From: Nocardioides campestrisoli
GTDB lineage: Bacteria; Actinomycetota; Actinomycetes; Propionibacteriales; Nocardioidaceae
Length of the DNA: 64,000 nt
Assembly (NCBI RefSeq): GCF_013624435.2
Contig: NZ_CP061768.1
Coordinates: 3,438,001-3,502,000, forward strand
Direction of reading: 5' to 3'
Shown: in pieces, positions 50,289 to 58,629 of the stretch
Position numbering within the stretch: the stretch's first letter is position 1
Layout: every line of letters starts with the position of its first letter
Position numbers and translations under genes: made by a program
The notes under the pieces: model-generated
Seen by the model: the letters and a program-made list of their open reading frames with translations, nothing else
Databases searched by the model: none
Told to the model about the DNA's origin: nothing

Positions 50289-51704
50289 TCACGTGCCCAC
50301 CGCCGGCGAGCCGGGACCGGTGCCGAGCGTCGGGGCCGTGTCGACCACCGGGGCGGCCGGCGGCCCGACCAGGACGACCGCCAAGGTCAGCGCGGCCAGC
50401 GTCGCGGGGCCGGCGAAGACCAACATCAGGTGCCCGGTGGGATAGCTCAGCGCCACCCACGCGTAGCCGGCCGCGAGCCCGGAGAAGCGGACCATGTTGT
50501 GGATGCCCATCGCGGTGCCGTTGCGCGACGCGGGGCTGCGCATCGCCCCCAGCGCCGCCACCGACTGCACCGCCCCGATGGCGCAACCGCTCAGCGCCAG
50601 CACGGCGAACGCCGCCACCAGGGGCGCGGTGGAACCCTCCAGCGCCAGCGCCGGCGGGACCAGCAGCGGCGTGCAGACCAGCACGGCCAGACCGGCGTGC
50701 ATCACCCGTCGCGGAGTGATCCGCTCGCCGATCCGCGAGGAGACCGGGGCGAAGATCGCCATCGAGGCGGCCAGCGCCACCGTGATCGCGCCGATCCGGC
50801 CGGGCGAGAGGCCGAAGGCGCGTCCCAGCTCCAGGGGCGTGGCCACGATGAACATGCCCAGGATCGACATCACGGACCCGGCCGCCACCGTGCTGCGGAA
50901 GTAGCGGGGCTCGCGAAGCAGGCGGGGCTCGACCAGGGCGCGGCTGCTGCGCCGGGCGATCATCAGGTGCACCAGCACCCCGACCAGCCCGACTGCGGCC
51001 AGCGCCAGGGTCGTGACCAGGGCACCGCCCTGACCGACGACGGTCAGCGCCCCGACGAGGCCGCCCGCACCCACCACCAGCGTCAGCATGCCGGTGACGT
51101 GCATCGGCGGCCGCCCGGCGGGAGCGGCCGGCACCACGCGCAGCAGGAGCACGGCCAGCAGGCCGGCCAGCGCAGCGTGGGTGACGAAGACCCCGCGCCA
51201 CCCGACCAGGTCCGCCACCAGGCCCCCGATCGGCGGGCCGAGTGCCTGGCCCACGCCGATCGCCGACGCCCAGGTGGCCATCACCCGGGCGCGGTTGTGG
51301 ACCCAGAAGAACCCCAGCGTCTGCTGGACCGCCGGCGGGATCGCCGAGCAGGCGAGACCCTGCAGGGCCCGCATCCCGACCAGCGTCAGCAGGTCGGGGC
51401 TCAGCGCCGCGCCGATCCCGGCCGCGACCATCAGCCCGAGCGAGGCGACCAGGAAGCGGCGGGGTCCTAGGCGCTCGCACAGCCAGCCCGCGAGCGGGGC
51501 GGCGACCACCATCGCGAGGGTGAAGGCGGCCACCGCGAAGACGATCTCGCGGGGGCCCGCCTCCAGCCCGTCGGCGATCTGGTTGATCGGCGAGGTGATC
51601 AGGGTGCTCGACAGGGTGCCCAGGGTGGTGCACGCCAGGAGCACCACGTAGGCCGCCCGGCCCGGTTCCTCGGGCGCCACCGGGGTCCTCATCGCCGGGG
51701 TCAC
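50289..51704 (-). CDS. MFS transporter (multidrug/DHA-type)
   Basis: A 471-residue permease with about 12-14 membrane helices. The MFS loop motif A is present (AGWLCERLGPRRFLVASLGL) with RALQGLACSAIPPAVQQTLG and GQALGPPIGGLVADLVGWRG, as in drug/proton antiporters of the DHA family. It is the last gene of the TRAP/CoA-transferase operon (GTGA overlap with the beta subunit), so it may export or import the same acid or a by-product. GTG start; ATG at 51692 is an alternative. Confidence 0.85.
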   Translation of the reverse strand: MTPAMRTPVAPEEPGRAAYVVLLACTTLGTLSSTLITSPINQIADGLEAGPREIVFAVAAFTLAMVVAAPLAGWLCERLGPRRFLVASLGLMVAAGIGAALSPDLLTLVGMRALQGLACSAIPPAVQQTLGFFWVHNRARVMATWASAIGVGQALGPPIGGLVADLVGWRGVFVTHAALAGLLAVLLLRVVPAAPAGRPPMHVTGMLTLVVGAGGLVGALTVVGQGGALVTTLALAAVGLVGVLVHLMIARRSSRALVEPRLLREPRYFRSTVAAGSVMSILGMFIVATPLELGRAFGLSPGRIGAITVALAASMAIFAPVSSRIGERITPRRVMHAGLAVLVCTPLLVPPALALEGSTAPLVAAFAVLALSGCAIGAVQSVAALGAMRSPASRNGTAMGIHNMVRFSGLAAGYAWVALSYPTGHLMLVFAGPATLAALTLAVVLVGPPAAPVVDTAPTLGTGPGSPAVGT

Positions 51705-52519
51705 CGCAGGTAGAGCCGGACGGTGTCGATCTCCTCGCGCAGCAGCCGGACGTCCTCCTCAGTGGGCCACGGGGTCACGGTCACCTCGTCGGCCACCGCC
51801 AGGTCCCAGCCCGTGGCGGCACGGACCTGCTCCACGCTCACCCCGGGATGGACCTGGGCCACCTCGAGCTCGCCGAACCGGTCGGGGCGGCGCAGCACCG
51901 CCAGCGGGGTGATCACCGTGGAGACCCCGTGGCCGGGCGGCACCGCGCGCGGGTCCAGGTCGCGGGCCCGCACCGGGCTGGGCGAGGTGCAGAAGTCCAG
52001 CTCGGCGGGGAACGCACCCGGGTCGTGGCGGCGGAGCACGGTGATGCACTCGCGCGCGTTCGGCATGATGTCGGCCGCGCCGCCGGAGCCGGGGAGCCGC
52101 ACCGTGGGGCGCTGCCAGTCGCCGATGACGCTCGTGTTCAGGCTCCCCCAGCGGTCCACCTGCGCGGCGCCGAGGAAGCCGACGTCGACGTGCCCGCCCT
52201 GGAGGACGTAGCCGAAGAGCGCCTGGAGGTTGACCACCGCCTCGGCCCCGGAGACCAGGACCGAGTCCGCGATCCCCTCGGCCATCCCCTCGGGGTGCGC
52301 GCCGCAGACTCCCGACTCGTAGACCAGGCCGATGTCCGGGTCCACCGTGCGGCGGGCCAGGTCCACGGCCAGGGTGGGCAGGCCCACCCCGGCGAAGACC
52401 CGGCGCTTGCCCGCCAGCTCGCGTGCCGCGACCGTGGCCAGGAACTCCGTGCTGGACACGGTGATCCCGGCCGGCCCGACCTCCGGGGCCTCGGTACCTG
52501 TGCTCGCTGCCTGGCTCAT
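51701..52519 (-). CDS. CoA-transferase family I, beta subunit
   Basis: A 272-residue protein of the GctB/IpdB type. It has FAGVGLPTLAVDLARRTVDP, the putative catalytic Glu in GLVYESGVCGAHPEGMAEG, ALFGYVLQGGHVDVGFLGAA and QVDRWGSLNTSVIGDWQRPT with GSGGAADIMPNARECITVLR. IpdAB hydrolyses a cholesterol ring CoA ester while GctAB moves CoA to glutaconate, so the reaction cannot be fixed by eye. TGATG overlap with the alpha gene. Confidence 0.88.
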   Translation of the reverse strand: MSQAASTGTEAPEVGPAGITVSSTEFLATVAARELAGKRRVFAGVGLPTLAVDLARRTVDPDIGLVYESGVCGAHPEGMAEGIADSVLVSGAEAVVNLQALFGYVLQGGHVDVGFLGAAQVDRWGSLNTSVIGDWQRPTVRLPGSGGAADIMPNARECITVLRRHDPGAFPAELDFCTSPSPVRARDLDPRAVPPGHGVSTVITPLAVLRRPDRFGELEVAQVHPGVSVEQVRAATGWDLAVADEVTVTPWPTEEDVRLLREEIDTVRLYLR

Positions 52520-53439
52520 CAGGACCTCCGTCCGTAGTCGACCTGGCCGGAGAGACGCTCGCCGACGCTGTTGCCCTGCCAGCGCTCCTCGCCCAGCCGG
52601 TCGAGGTAGGCCGCCCGGTCGGGCAGGTCGTGGACCCACTCCTGGAGCCAGGACCGCAGCAGCTGCGGGTCCCGGCTGATCGGGGTCCACTCCCGGTAGA
52701 AGGCGTTGTCCCGGTCGTAGTAGCCCTGCACGTACGACGGGTGGGCGCCACCGGGGCAGTGCACCACCGCGTCGACCGCGTGCGCGGGGATCAGCGTGCG
52801 GTTGGGGTCGGAGCGGACGACCTCGTCGTCCACGATCTCCTCCACCGTCACGATCACCTTCTTCGCCGCGTAGGCGACCTCCTGCAGGGCGCCGACGATC
52901 CCCCAGACCTGCACGTTGCCGAGGCGGTCCGCACGCTGGGCGTGGACCACCGTGACGTCCGGCGACAGCGCCGGGACGACGTGCACGTCGGGCCCGCCGT
53001 ACGGGTCGGCGACCTTGCGGATCCGCGGGTTCAGCGCCGGCAGGTCGCTGCCCGCGTAGGACTTCAGGGGGAAGAACGGCAGCCCCGCCGCAGCCGCCTG
53101 GTAGCGGCCGTACATGCCGTAGTGGCTGTACTCCTCCACCTCGAGCGGCTCCGGGTCGGCCCGCTCGATCCGTCGGCGCAGCTCGTGCAGCGAGCCCGCC
53201 GAGCCACTGGCGAAGAACGACGCGACGAGCTTGCGCACGCACCCCGCCGCGATCAGCTGGTCGGCGATGATGTCCGGGGTCATCCGGCACAGGGTCAGGT
53301 CGCGCCGACCCTGCCGGATGATCTCGTGCCCCGCCGCGAAGGGGATGAGGTGACCGAAGCCCTCCAGGGCCACGGTCATCCCGTCCTCGACGTGCTCGGC
53401 GACGGCCTCCTCGAGCCCGCGGACCTTCACCTCGCTCAC
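52519..53439 (-). CDS. CoA-transferase family I, alpha subunit
   Basis: A 306-residue partner of the beta subunit. Family motifs: VEDGMTVALEGFGHLIPFAA, LTLCRMTPDIIADQLIAAGC, VASFFASGSAGSLHELRRRI, EYSHYGMYGRYQAAAAGLPF and VTVVHAQRADRLGNVQVWGI. GTG start with a GTGA overlap to the TRAP permease gene. The coupling suggests that the imported acid is activated by this enzyme. Confidence 0.88.
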   Translation of the reverse strand: MSEVKVRGLEEAVAEHVEDGMTVALEGFGHLIPFAAGHEIIRQGRRDLTLCRMTPDIIADQLIAAGCVRKLVASFFASGSAGSLHELRRRIERADPEPLEVEEYSHYGMYGRYQAAAAGLPFFPLKSYAGSDLPALNPRIRKVADPYGGPDVHVVPALSPDVTVVHAQRADRLGNVQVWGIVGALQEVAYAAKKVIVTVEEIVDDEVVRSDPNRTLIPAHAVDAVVHCPGGAHPSYVQGYYDRDNAFYREWTPISRDPQLLRSWLQEWVHDLPDRAAYLDRLGEERWQGNSVGERLSGQVDYGRRS

Positions 53440-55433
53440 GAGGCGGTCACCGCGTCGGCCGGGTTGGGCTCCGCGTCCGGGGCATCCGCCTCCTTGCGGG
53501 GCGTCCCGTCCCGGGGCGGCAGCACCTTGGTGACCACGGCGAGCACCACCACGACGGCCAGACCGATCAGGCTGCTGGTCACCTCGGGCGCCAGGATCAG
53601 CGCACCGGCCGGCACGCCGATGATCCGGGTCACCGGGTGCAGGTGCCGCTCCAGGCCGATGGCGTAGCCCTCGAACGCACAGGCCATCACGAACACGCCC
53701 ACGATCGCGAAGACCAGCGTCACCGCGATCTCGCTCGCCGTCCCCTGGGCCACCAGCGCCGGGTTGGCCGCGAAGCAGAAGGGGATGACGTACTTGACCA
53801 TGCCCAGCCGCATCGCGGTCAGGCTCGTCTTCATCGGCTTCGTGCCGGCGATGCCGGCGGCCGCGAACGAGGCCAGCGCCACTGGTGGGGTGATGTAGGA
53901 GACGGTCGCCCAGTAGATGACGAACAGGTGCGCCGCGATCGGGTCGATGCCCAGCGTGACCAGCGCGGGAGCCATCACGATCGCCAGCAGCACGTAGACC
54001 GCCGAGACCGTCATGCCCATGCCCAGGACGAACGAGGTGACCGCGCCGGCGATCAGGATCAGCACCACGCTGCCGCCGACCGCGCTCACCAGCTCGCGGG
54101 CCAGGGAGAGCGAGACACCGGTCATCGACAGGCCACCGATGATCAGCCCGACGCCGGCGATGATGCCGAGGATCTCGCCGATCGTGCGGCCGGCCTTGAA
54201 GACCACGTCCGCGACGCCGCGAGGACCGAGCCGGTCCGTGGGCCGCAGCATCGTGTAGACGAGCAGGGCCGCGGCGATGATGAACGGCGCCTGCGCCTCG
54301 CGGCGGTAGACGACCAGCAGGAAGGTCAGGGCGGCGAGGGCCGTGACGTAGGGCCAGCCGTGCAGCAGGGTGGTGAAGAACCGCGGCAGCTCGGAGCGCT
54401 TGAGCCCCCGCAGCCCGCGCCGCGCCGAGTAGGCGTCGACCTGGGTGAAGATGCCGATGTAGTAGAGCAGCGCGGGGATGGCCGCGGCCAGCGCGATCTC
54501 GCTGTAGGGCACGCCGACGAACGAGACCATCAGGAACGCCGCGGTACCCATGATCGGCGGGGTGATGGAGCCACCCGACGAGGCGGTCGCCTCGACGCCG
54601 GCGGCGTACTCGCCGGAGAACCCGCTGCGCTTCATCGCGGGGATGGTCAGGGGGCCGGTGGTGAGCACGTTGGAGACGGCGCTGCCGCTCATCATGCCCA
54701 TGCTGGCCGAGCTGACCACCGCGACCTTGGCCGAGCCGCCGCGGCGAGTGCCGAGCATCGACTGGGCGAGGTCGTGGAAGAACGCGCCGCCACCGACGGA
54801 CTGGAGCACCACGCCGAAGAGCAGGAACCCGACCAGGATCCCGGCCGCGGTCTGCAGCGGGAGGCCGAGGATGGAGTCCACGCCCATGGCGTGCATCCGG
54901 GCGGTGCCCTCGAGGTCGAACTGGATGCCGGTGAGGAAGTCCAGCGGCATCTGCGAGGCGAACAGCGGGTAGACGGAGAAGGCCCCCGCGATCAGCGTGA
55001 CCACCAGCCCGGCCGTGCGGCGCAGCGCCTCGAGCACCACCGCCCACAGCACGAAGGAGGCCACGAGCGCCGTGGTCGGACCGCCGTAGTCCCAGCCCTC
55101 GTTGATGATGTTCTCGGCGTTGAGGCCGAACCAGGCCGGGACGGCCAGCGCCACCGCGGCGATCAGGGCGTCGTACCACGGCACCCGGTCATGCTGCGCC
55201 GGGCGCATCGGGAAGGCCAGGAAGACGATCGGCAGGAAGCAGGCAAGCACGAAGTAGAGGAACGTGTTGCGCAGCATGCCGCTGCCGAACGGGTTCCAGT
55301 AGAAGACCTGGCTGATGGTGATCGCGACGCCGGCAAGCGTCAGCCCGATCACCACCCAGCGCCAGATCCCACGACACCTCAGGACGGAGCCGTGCTCCTC
55401 CTCGGCGTCGACGAGGACGTCGGTCTGGCTCAT
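53436..55433 (-). CDS. TRAP transporter permease, fused 4TM/12TM (TAXI-type partner)
   Basis: A 665-residue membrane protein in which the small and large TRAP subunits are fused. The first 200 residues give about four helices. The large part has GVVLQSVGGGAFFHDLAQSM, SSASMGMMSGSAVSNVLTTG, VEATASSGGSITPPIMGTAA and ATVSYITPPVALASFAAAG, hallmarks of DctM/TRAP fused permeases. It uses an ion gradient to import organic acids delivered by the binding protein next door. The ATG overlaps the TAXI stop (TGATG). Confidence 0.94.
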   Translation of the reverse strand: MSQTDVLVDAEEEHGSVLRCRGIWRWVVIGLTLAGVAITISQVFYWNPFGSGMLRNTFLYFVLACFLPIVFLAFPMRPAQHDRVPWYDALIAAVALAVPAWFGLNAENIINEGWDYGGPTTALVASFVLWAVVLEALRRTAGLVVTLIAGAFSVYPLFASQMPLDFLTGIQFDLEGTARMHAMGVDSILGLPLQTAAGILVGFLLFGVVLQSVGGGAFFHDLAQSMLGTRRGGSAKVAVVSSASMGMMSGSAVSNVLTTGPLTIPAMKRSGFSGEYAAGVEATASSGGSITPPIMGTAAFLMVSFVGVPYSEIALAAAIPALLYYIGIFTQVDAYSARRGLRGLKRSELPRFFTTLLHGWPYVTALAALTFLLVVYRREAQAPFIIAAALLVYTMLRPTDRLGPRGVADVVFKAGRTIGEILGIIAGVGLIIGGLSMTGVSLSLARELVSAVGGSVVLILIAGAVTSFVLGMGMTVSAVYVLLAIVMAPALVTLGIDPIAAHLFVIYWATVSYITPPVALASFAAAGIAGTKPMKTSLTAMRLGMVKYVIPFCFAANPALVAQGTASEIAVTLVFAIVGVFVMACAFEGYAIGLERHLHPVTRIIGVPAGALILAPEVTSSLIGLAVVVVLAVVTKVLPPRDGTPRKEADAPDAEPNPADAVTAS

Positions 55434-56551
55434 CAGGACTCCATGTTCTCGTTCTTCCAGGCCACCCAGGCGTCGTGCATGTTGTCGTCGCCGCCCTCGG
55501 CCTCGAGGAACGCCTTCCACTGCTCGTCGAGCTCGTCGGCGCGCGCCAGCAGCTTCTCCTGCTGCGCGGCGGCCTCCTCGGACCACGCGTCGTTCTCCTC
55601 CAGGTAGGAGATGAGGCCGGGGTGGAACGGGACCTCGCGCGGGCCCGCCTGCACCTGGTCCAGGTTCCAGGCCGCGGTGGTGGCGGTGGAGTCCTTGTAG
55701 GCGTCGTAGTTGTCGTCGATCGCCGCGACGATGGCGCGCACGGTCTCCTCGTCGGCGTCCGCGTAGGTCACCACGGGGACGGTGTAGAGCATGCCCATCG
55801 CGCTCTCCCCGTCCTCGAGACCGGGGGCCCCGGTGAACTCGCCGATCTCGGTCGAGGGCGCGATCTCCTCGACGGCGGCGACCTTCTCCTCCGAGGTGTC
55901 GTCCATGCTCAGCCAGCGGACGGGGAAGGCGGACTCGAGCTCGTAGAGCGAGGAGCCGTAGACCTGCTGGAACAGCACGTCGAGCTTGCCGTTCTGCAGC
56001 GCGCCCGGCTGGTCGCTGTAGCCGATCTCGACGACGTTGACGTCGTCCCAGGTCAGGCCGCCGTAGGCGAGGAACGCCTCGAGCTTGTTGTTGACCGAGG
56101 GGTTGGCGGTGATCCGCGGGAACTTCTTGCCCTTGAGGTCCTCGAAGGTCTCGATGCCCGAGTTGTCCTTGACCATCAGCCCGTGCGGGGCGACCGGCGC
56201 CCAGATCACGCGCAGGTCCTGCGGACCCCAGTCCTTGGTCGCGAAGTCGTAGTCGCCCTCGAAGCCGAAGATGTACTCGTCACCGGTGCGCGCCATCGTC
56301 GCCTGCTCCTCGCGGAGCGGGGTGAGGCGGCCGACCGCGGTGTCGGAGGTGATGACCCGGACGCTGGTGCCCTCGTTGGAGGTGATCGCATCCGCGACCG
56401 CCGCCACGTCGGCGTACGTCGAGGTGCCCGTGCCGTAGGTGCTCCAGACGATCTGGTCGGGCATCCCCTCGGTCACCTCCGCGCCGCCGCACGCGGAGAG
56501 CGCGAGCGCGGCGACCGTGGCCAGACCGGCCCGGATAACAGGCTTCCTCAT
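55433..56551 (-). CDS. TAXI family TRAP solute-binding lipoprotein
   Basis: A 372-residue extracytoplasmic receptor. The lipoprotein signal is MRKPVIRAGLATVAALALSA with the lipobox LSAC. Mature features: YGTGTSTYADVAAVADAITS, DEYIFGFEGDYDF, GIETFEDLKGKKFPRITANP, ALQNGKLDVLFQQVYGSSLY and PVVTYADADEETVRAIVAAI, as in TAXI proteins. ATG at 56551 is chosen for the signal peptide and AAGGGAA upstream. Longer in-frame starts add a non-signal tail. It opens the operon. Confidence 0.93.
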   Translation of the reverse strand: MRKPVIRAGLATVAALALSACGGAEVTEGMPDQIVWSTYGTGTSTYADVAAVADAITSNEGTSVRVITSDTAVGRLTPLREEQATMARTGDEYIFGFEGDYDFATKDWGPQDLRVIWAPVAPHGLMVKDNSGIETFEDLKGKKFPRITANPSVNNKLEAFLAYGGLTWDDVNVVEIGYSDQPGALQNGKLDVLFQQVYGSSLYELESAFPVRWLSMDDTSEEKVAAVEEIAPSTEIGEFTGAPGLEDGESAMGMLYTVPVVTYADADEETVRAIVAAIDDNYDAYKDSTATTAAWNLDQVQAGPREVPFHPGLISYLEENDAWSEEAAAQQEKLLARADELDEQWKAFLEAEGGDDNMHDAWVAWKNENMES

Positions 56552-56596
56552 GACAGTTCCCTTCGTCATGGGCCCGTCCGGGCCCGTGTGTCTCAG

Positions 56597-56641
56597 GTCA
56601 CTCTGCGTCACTTACGTCACATATATCCAATACTTTGTGAC
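56597..56641. repeat. Three GTCAC direct repeats plus an inverted GTGAC before the TAXI-TRAP operon
   Basis: GTCAC occurs at 56597-56601, 56607-56611 and 56616-56620, with steps of 10 and 9 bp, close to one helical turn. The inverted GTGAC stands at 56637-56641. Between them is the AT-rich ATATATCCAATAC. This is a likely regulator-binding region of the divergent promoter. Confidence 0.5.
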
Positions 56642-56701
56642 GAGACTATTGATGTCGAGGCGGTATCAGAGGGGCGCTATCGGTCCGGACTGATGTCTCA
56701 A

Positions 56702-56707
56702 TAGGGT
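56702..56707 (+). promoter_or_regulatory. -10 element of the thioesterase gene
   Basis: TAGGGT, preceded by AA, gives a predicted start near 56714 and a leader of about 28 nt before the GTG at 56742 with its Shine-Dalgarno GGAAGGA. The -35 is poor (ATCGGT), suggesting need for an activator. Confidence 0.45.
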
Positions 56708-56741
56708 GACACAGCCCACCTCCCTCCGGAAGGACACCCCC

Positions 56742-57605
56742 GTGAAGACCGCCAGCACCGCCGTCACCCTCGCCGAGCTGCTCGACCTGCTCGACCTCTC
56801 CGAGGAGGACGGCCACGCCGTGGGCCACCCCCAGCCACACCCCGAGGACCGCGTCTTCGGCGGACTGCTCCTGGCCCAGGCGGTCGTCGCCGCCGGCCGG
56901 TCGGTGCCCGAGCACCACCGCCCGTTCACCCTGCAGGCCGACTTCGTCGCCGGGGTCCCGACCGACGAGCCGCTGCGCTGGCGGGTCGACCGGGTCTCCG
57001 AGGCCCCGAGCCTGACCACCCGGCGCACCACCCTGGTCGCTCCCGACGGGACGGAGCGGTTCACCGCCGTCTCGCGCTGGGGCGCGATCCGCGAGGACCT
57101 GGCCGACCACCGCCCGGCCGTCCCCCGGCCGGCCCCCGGCCCGGACGAGCTCCCGGACCTCGTGGACCGGTTCGGCGACGACGAGCGGATCCCCCGCTGG
57201 TGGCGCGCCGAGCGGCCGGTGCACTTCCGCCACACCGAGGCCCCGCCGTACGTCGACCAGGCCCCCGCCCAGGACCACCAGTCCGCCTGGGTACGCGCCA
57301 CCGGACCACTGCCGAGCGACCCCGTGGTGCACGCCGCGCTGATCGCGTACGTCACCGACATGAGCATCCTCGAGGGCGCCTTCCGGGCGCTCGGGTCGCG
57401 ACGGCACGCGCCGGGGAGCCGGATCCTCAGCCTGACCCACACCTTGACCTGGCACGCCCACCCCGACCTGAGCCAGTGGCACCAGTTCGACAGCGACGTC
57501 CAGGCCGTGGCGCACGGGCGCACCCTGGGGCAGGGCCAGATCTACGACCAGGCCGGCCGGCACGTGGTCACCGCCGGCCAGGTGGGCCTGGTCCGCCTGG
57601 CCTGA
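56742..57605 (+). CDS. Acyl-CoA thioesterase II (TesB-like)
   Basis: A 287-residue double-hotdog thioesterase. It has HPEDRVFGGLLLAQAVVAAG, FTLQADFVAGVPTDEPLRWR, SLTTRRTTLVAPDGTERFTA, VTDMSILEGAFRALG with the catalytic Asp, and HGRTLGQGQIYDQAGRHVVT with the catalytic Gln. It hydrolyses acyl-CoA, perhaps to recycle CoA in the neighbouring pathway. GTG at 56742 is chosen from GGAAGGA 6 nt upstream; a GTG at 56706 would lie within the -10 element. Confidence 0.9.
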   Translation: MKTASTAVTLAELLDLLDLSEEDGHAVGHPQPHPEDRVFGGLLLAQAVVAAGRSVPEHHRPFTLQADFVAGVPTDEPLRWRVDRVSEAPSLTTRRTTLVAPDGTERFTAVSRWGAIREDLADHRPAVPRPAPGPDELPDLVDRFGDDERIPRWWRAERPVHFRHTEAPPYVDQAPAQDHQSAWVRATGPLPSDPVVHAALIAYVTDMSILEGAFRALGSRRHAPGSRILSLTHTLTWHAHPDLSQWHQFDSDVQAVAHGRTLGQGQIYDQAGRHVVTAGQVGLVRLA

Positions 57606-57612
57606 GCCGGGA

Positions 57613-58536
57613 TCAGCCCGCCCGAGGAGCGTCCGGGGCGCCGGCCGGAGTGGGCAGCGCCTCCTGGGAGGCACGGAGCACCGCCTGCAGCGCCGGGTTG
57701 TCGTCGGCCGCGCGCCACGCGAGCCGGCCGTAGACGGGCTCGCGCCCCTCGACCAGCGGGACGCTGACGATCCCCTCGGCGAGCATGTTGGAGACCGCGG
57801 TGTCCACGGTGAAGGTGAGCCCGACCCCGGCCGCCACCAGGGCGACCGCGGTCCAGGAGTCCGGCGCGACCTGGACGATGTCCGGCGCGAAGCCCGCCTC
57901 GTGGCAGGAGTGCACGAACGCGTCGCGCACGCTCGACCCGGGGTCGGCCGGAAGCGCGACGAACGGCTCGTCGCGGCAGTCGGCCAGGCTCACCTCGTCC
58001 CGCTGGGCGAGCGGGTGCCAGGCGGGCACGGCCAGGACGTAGTGCTCCTTCGCCACCGCCCGGGAGACGATCCCGGCGGGCTGGACCGCGAAGCGCACGA
58101 AGGCCAGGTCCATCTCGCCGTCCATCACCGCCCGCAGGCCCTCGTAGGCATAGGTGACCGACTGCATGCTGAGCTCGATGCCGGGGTGGCGCTCGCGGAC
58201 CAGGCGGGCGAGGTGGCTGATCAGCATGTGCGAGGACGGGCCGGCGAAGCCCACCCGCACCCGACCGGTCTCGCCGAGCCCGGCCGCTCGCACCGCCGAG
58301 CGCGCGACCTTCGCGGCCTCGAGCACCTGGACGGCGGGCTCCAGCAGCGCCTCGCCCGCCGTGGTCAGCCGCACGCTGCGGGTGGTCCGGTCGAAGAGCT
58401 GGGCGCCGAGGTCCTTCTCCAGCTGCTTGATCATCCGGCTGAGCGGGGGCTGGGCCATGTGCATCCGCTCCGCCGCGCGACCGAAGTGCAGCTCTTCGGC
58501 GACCGCCAGGAACGCGCGCAGGTGGTGAAACTCCAT
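57613..58536 (-). CDS. LysR family transcriptional regulator
   Basis: A 307-residue LTTR. The winged helix is canonical (MEFHHLRAFLAVAEELHFGR, AAERMHMAQPPLSRMIKQLE, LGAQLFDRTTRSVRLTTAGE). The effector domain follows (GRVRVGFAGPSSHMLISHLA; EMDLAFVRFAVQPAGIVSRA; AVALVAAGVGLTFTVDTAVS). The ATG has AGGAAGAGG just upstream. It is divergent from the CoA-transferase gene with a perfect LysR-type palindrome between them, so it most likely controls the CoA-transferase, dehydrogenase and crotonase genes, activated by a pathway acid or CoA ester. Confidence 0.93.
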   Translation of the reverse strand: MEFHHLRAFLAVAEELHFGRAAERMHMAQPPLSRMIKQLEKDLGAQLFDRTTRSVRLTTAGEALLEPAVQVLEAAKVARSAVRAAGLGETGRVRVGFAGPSSHMLISHLARLVRERHPGIELSMQSVTYAYEGLRAVMDGEMDLAFVRFAVQPAGIVSRAVAKEHYVLAVPAWHPLAQRDEVSLADCRDEPFVALPADPGSSVRDAFVHSCHEAGFAPDIVQVAPDSWTAVALVAAGVGLTFTVDTAVSNMLAEGIVSVPLVEGREPVYGRLAWRAADDNPALQAVLRASQEALPTPAGAPDAPRAG

Positions 58537-58589
58537 GCCTCTTCCTACCATGATTGATGCCTCATGCGGCACAATGACCACGGGATTAG

Positions 58590-58610
58590 GTATTGGACGC
58601 GGCCCAATAC
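58590..58610. promoter_or_regulatory. LysR-type operator GTATTGG-N7-CCAATAC
   Basis: A perfect 7-bp dyad (58590-58596 and 58604-58610) with a 7-nt spacer, containing the T-N11-A core at 58594 and 58606. It lies between the divergent LysR and CoA-transferase genes. The half-site CCAATAC recurs at 56627-56633 in the TAXI-TRAP/thioesterase promoter region, hinting at shared control. Confidence 0.7.
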
Positions 58611-58629
58611 GCCGGGTCATGGTTGCGAC

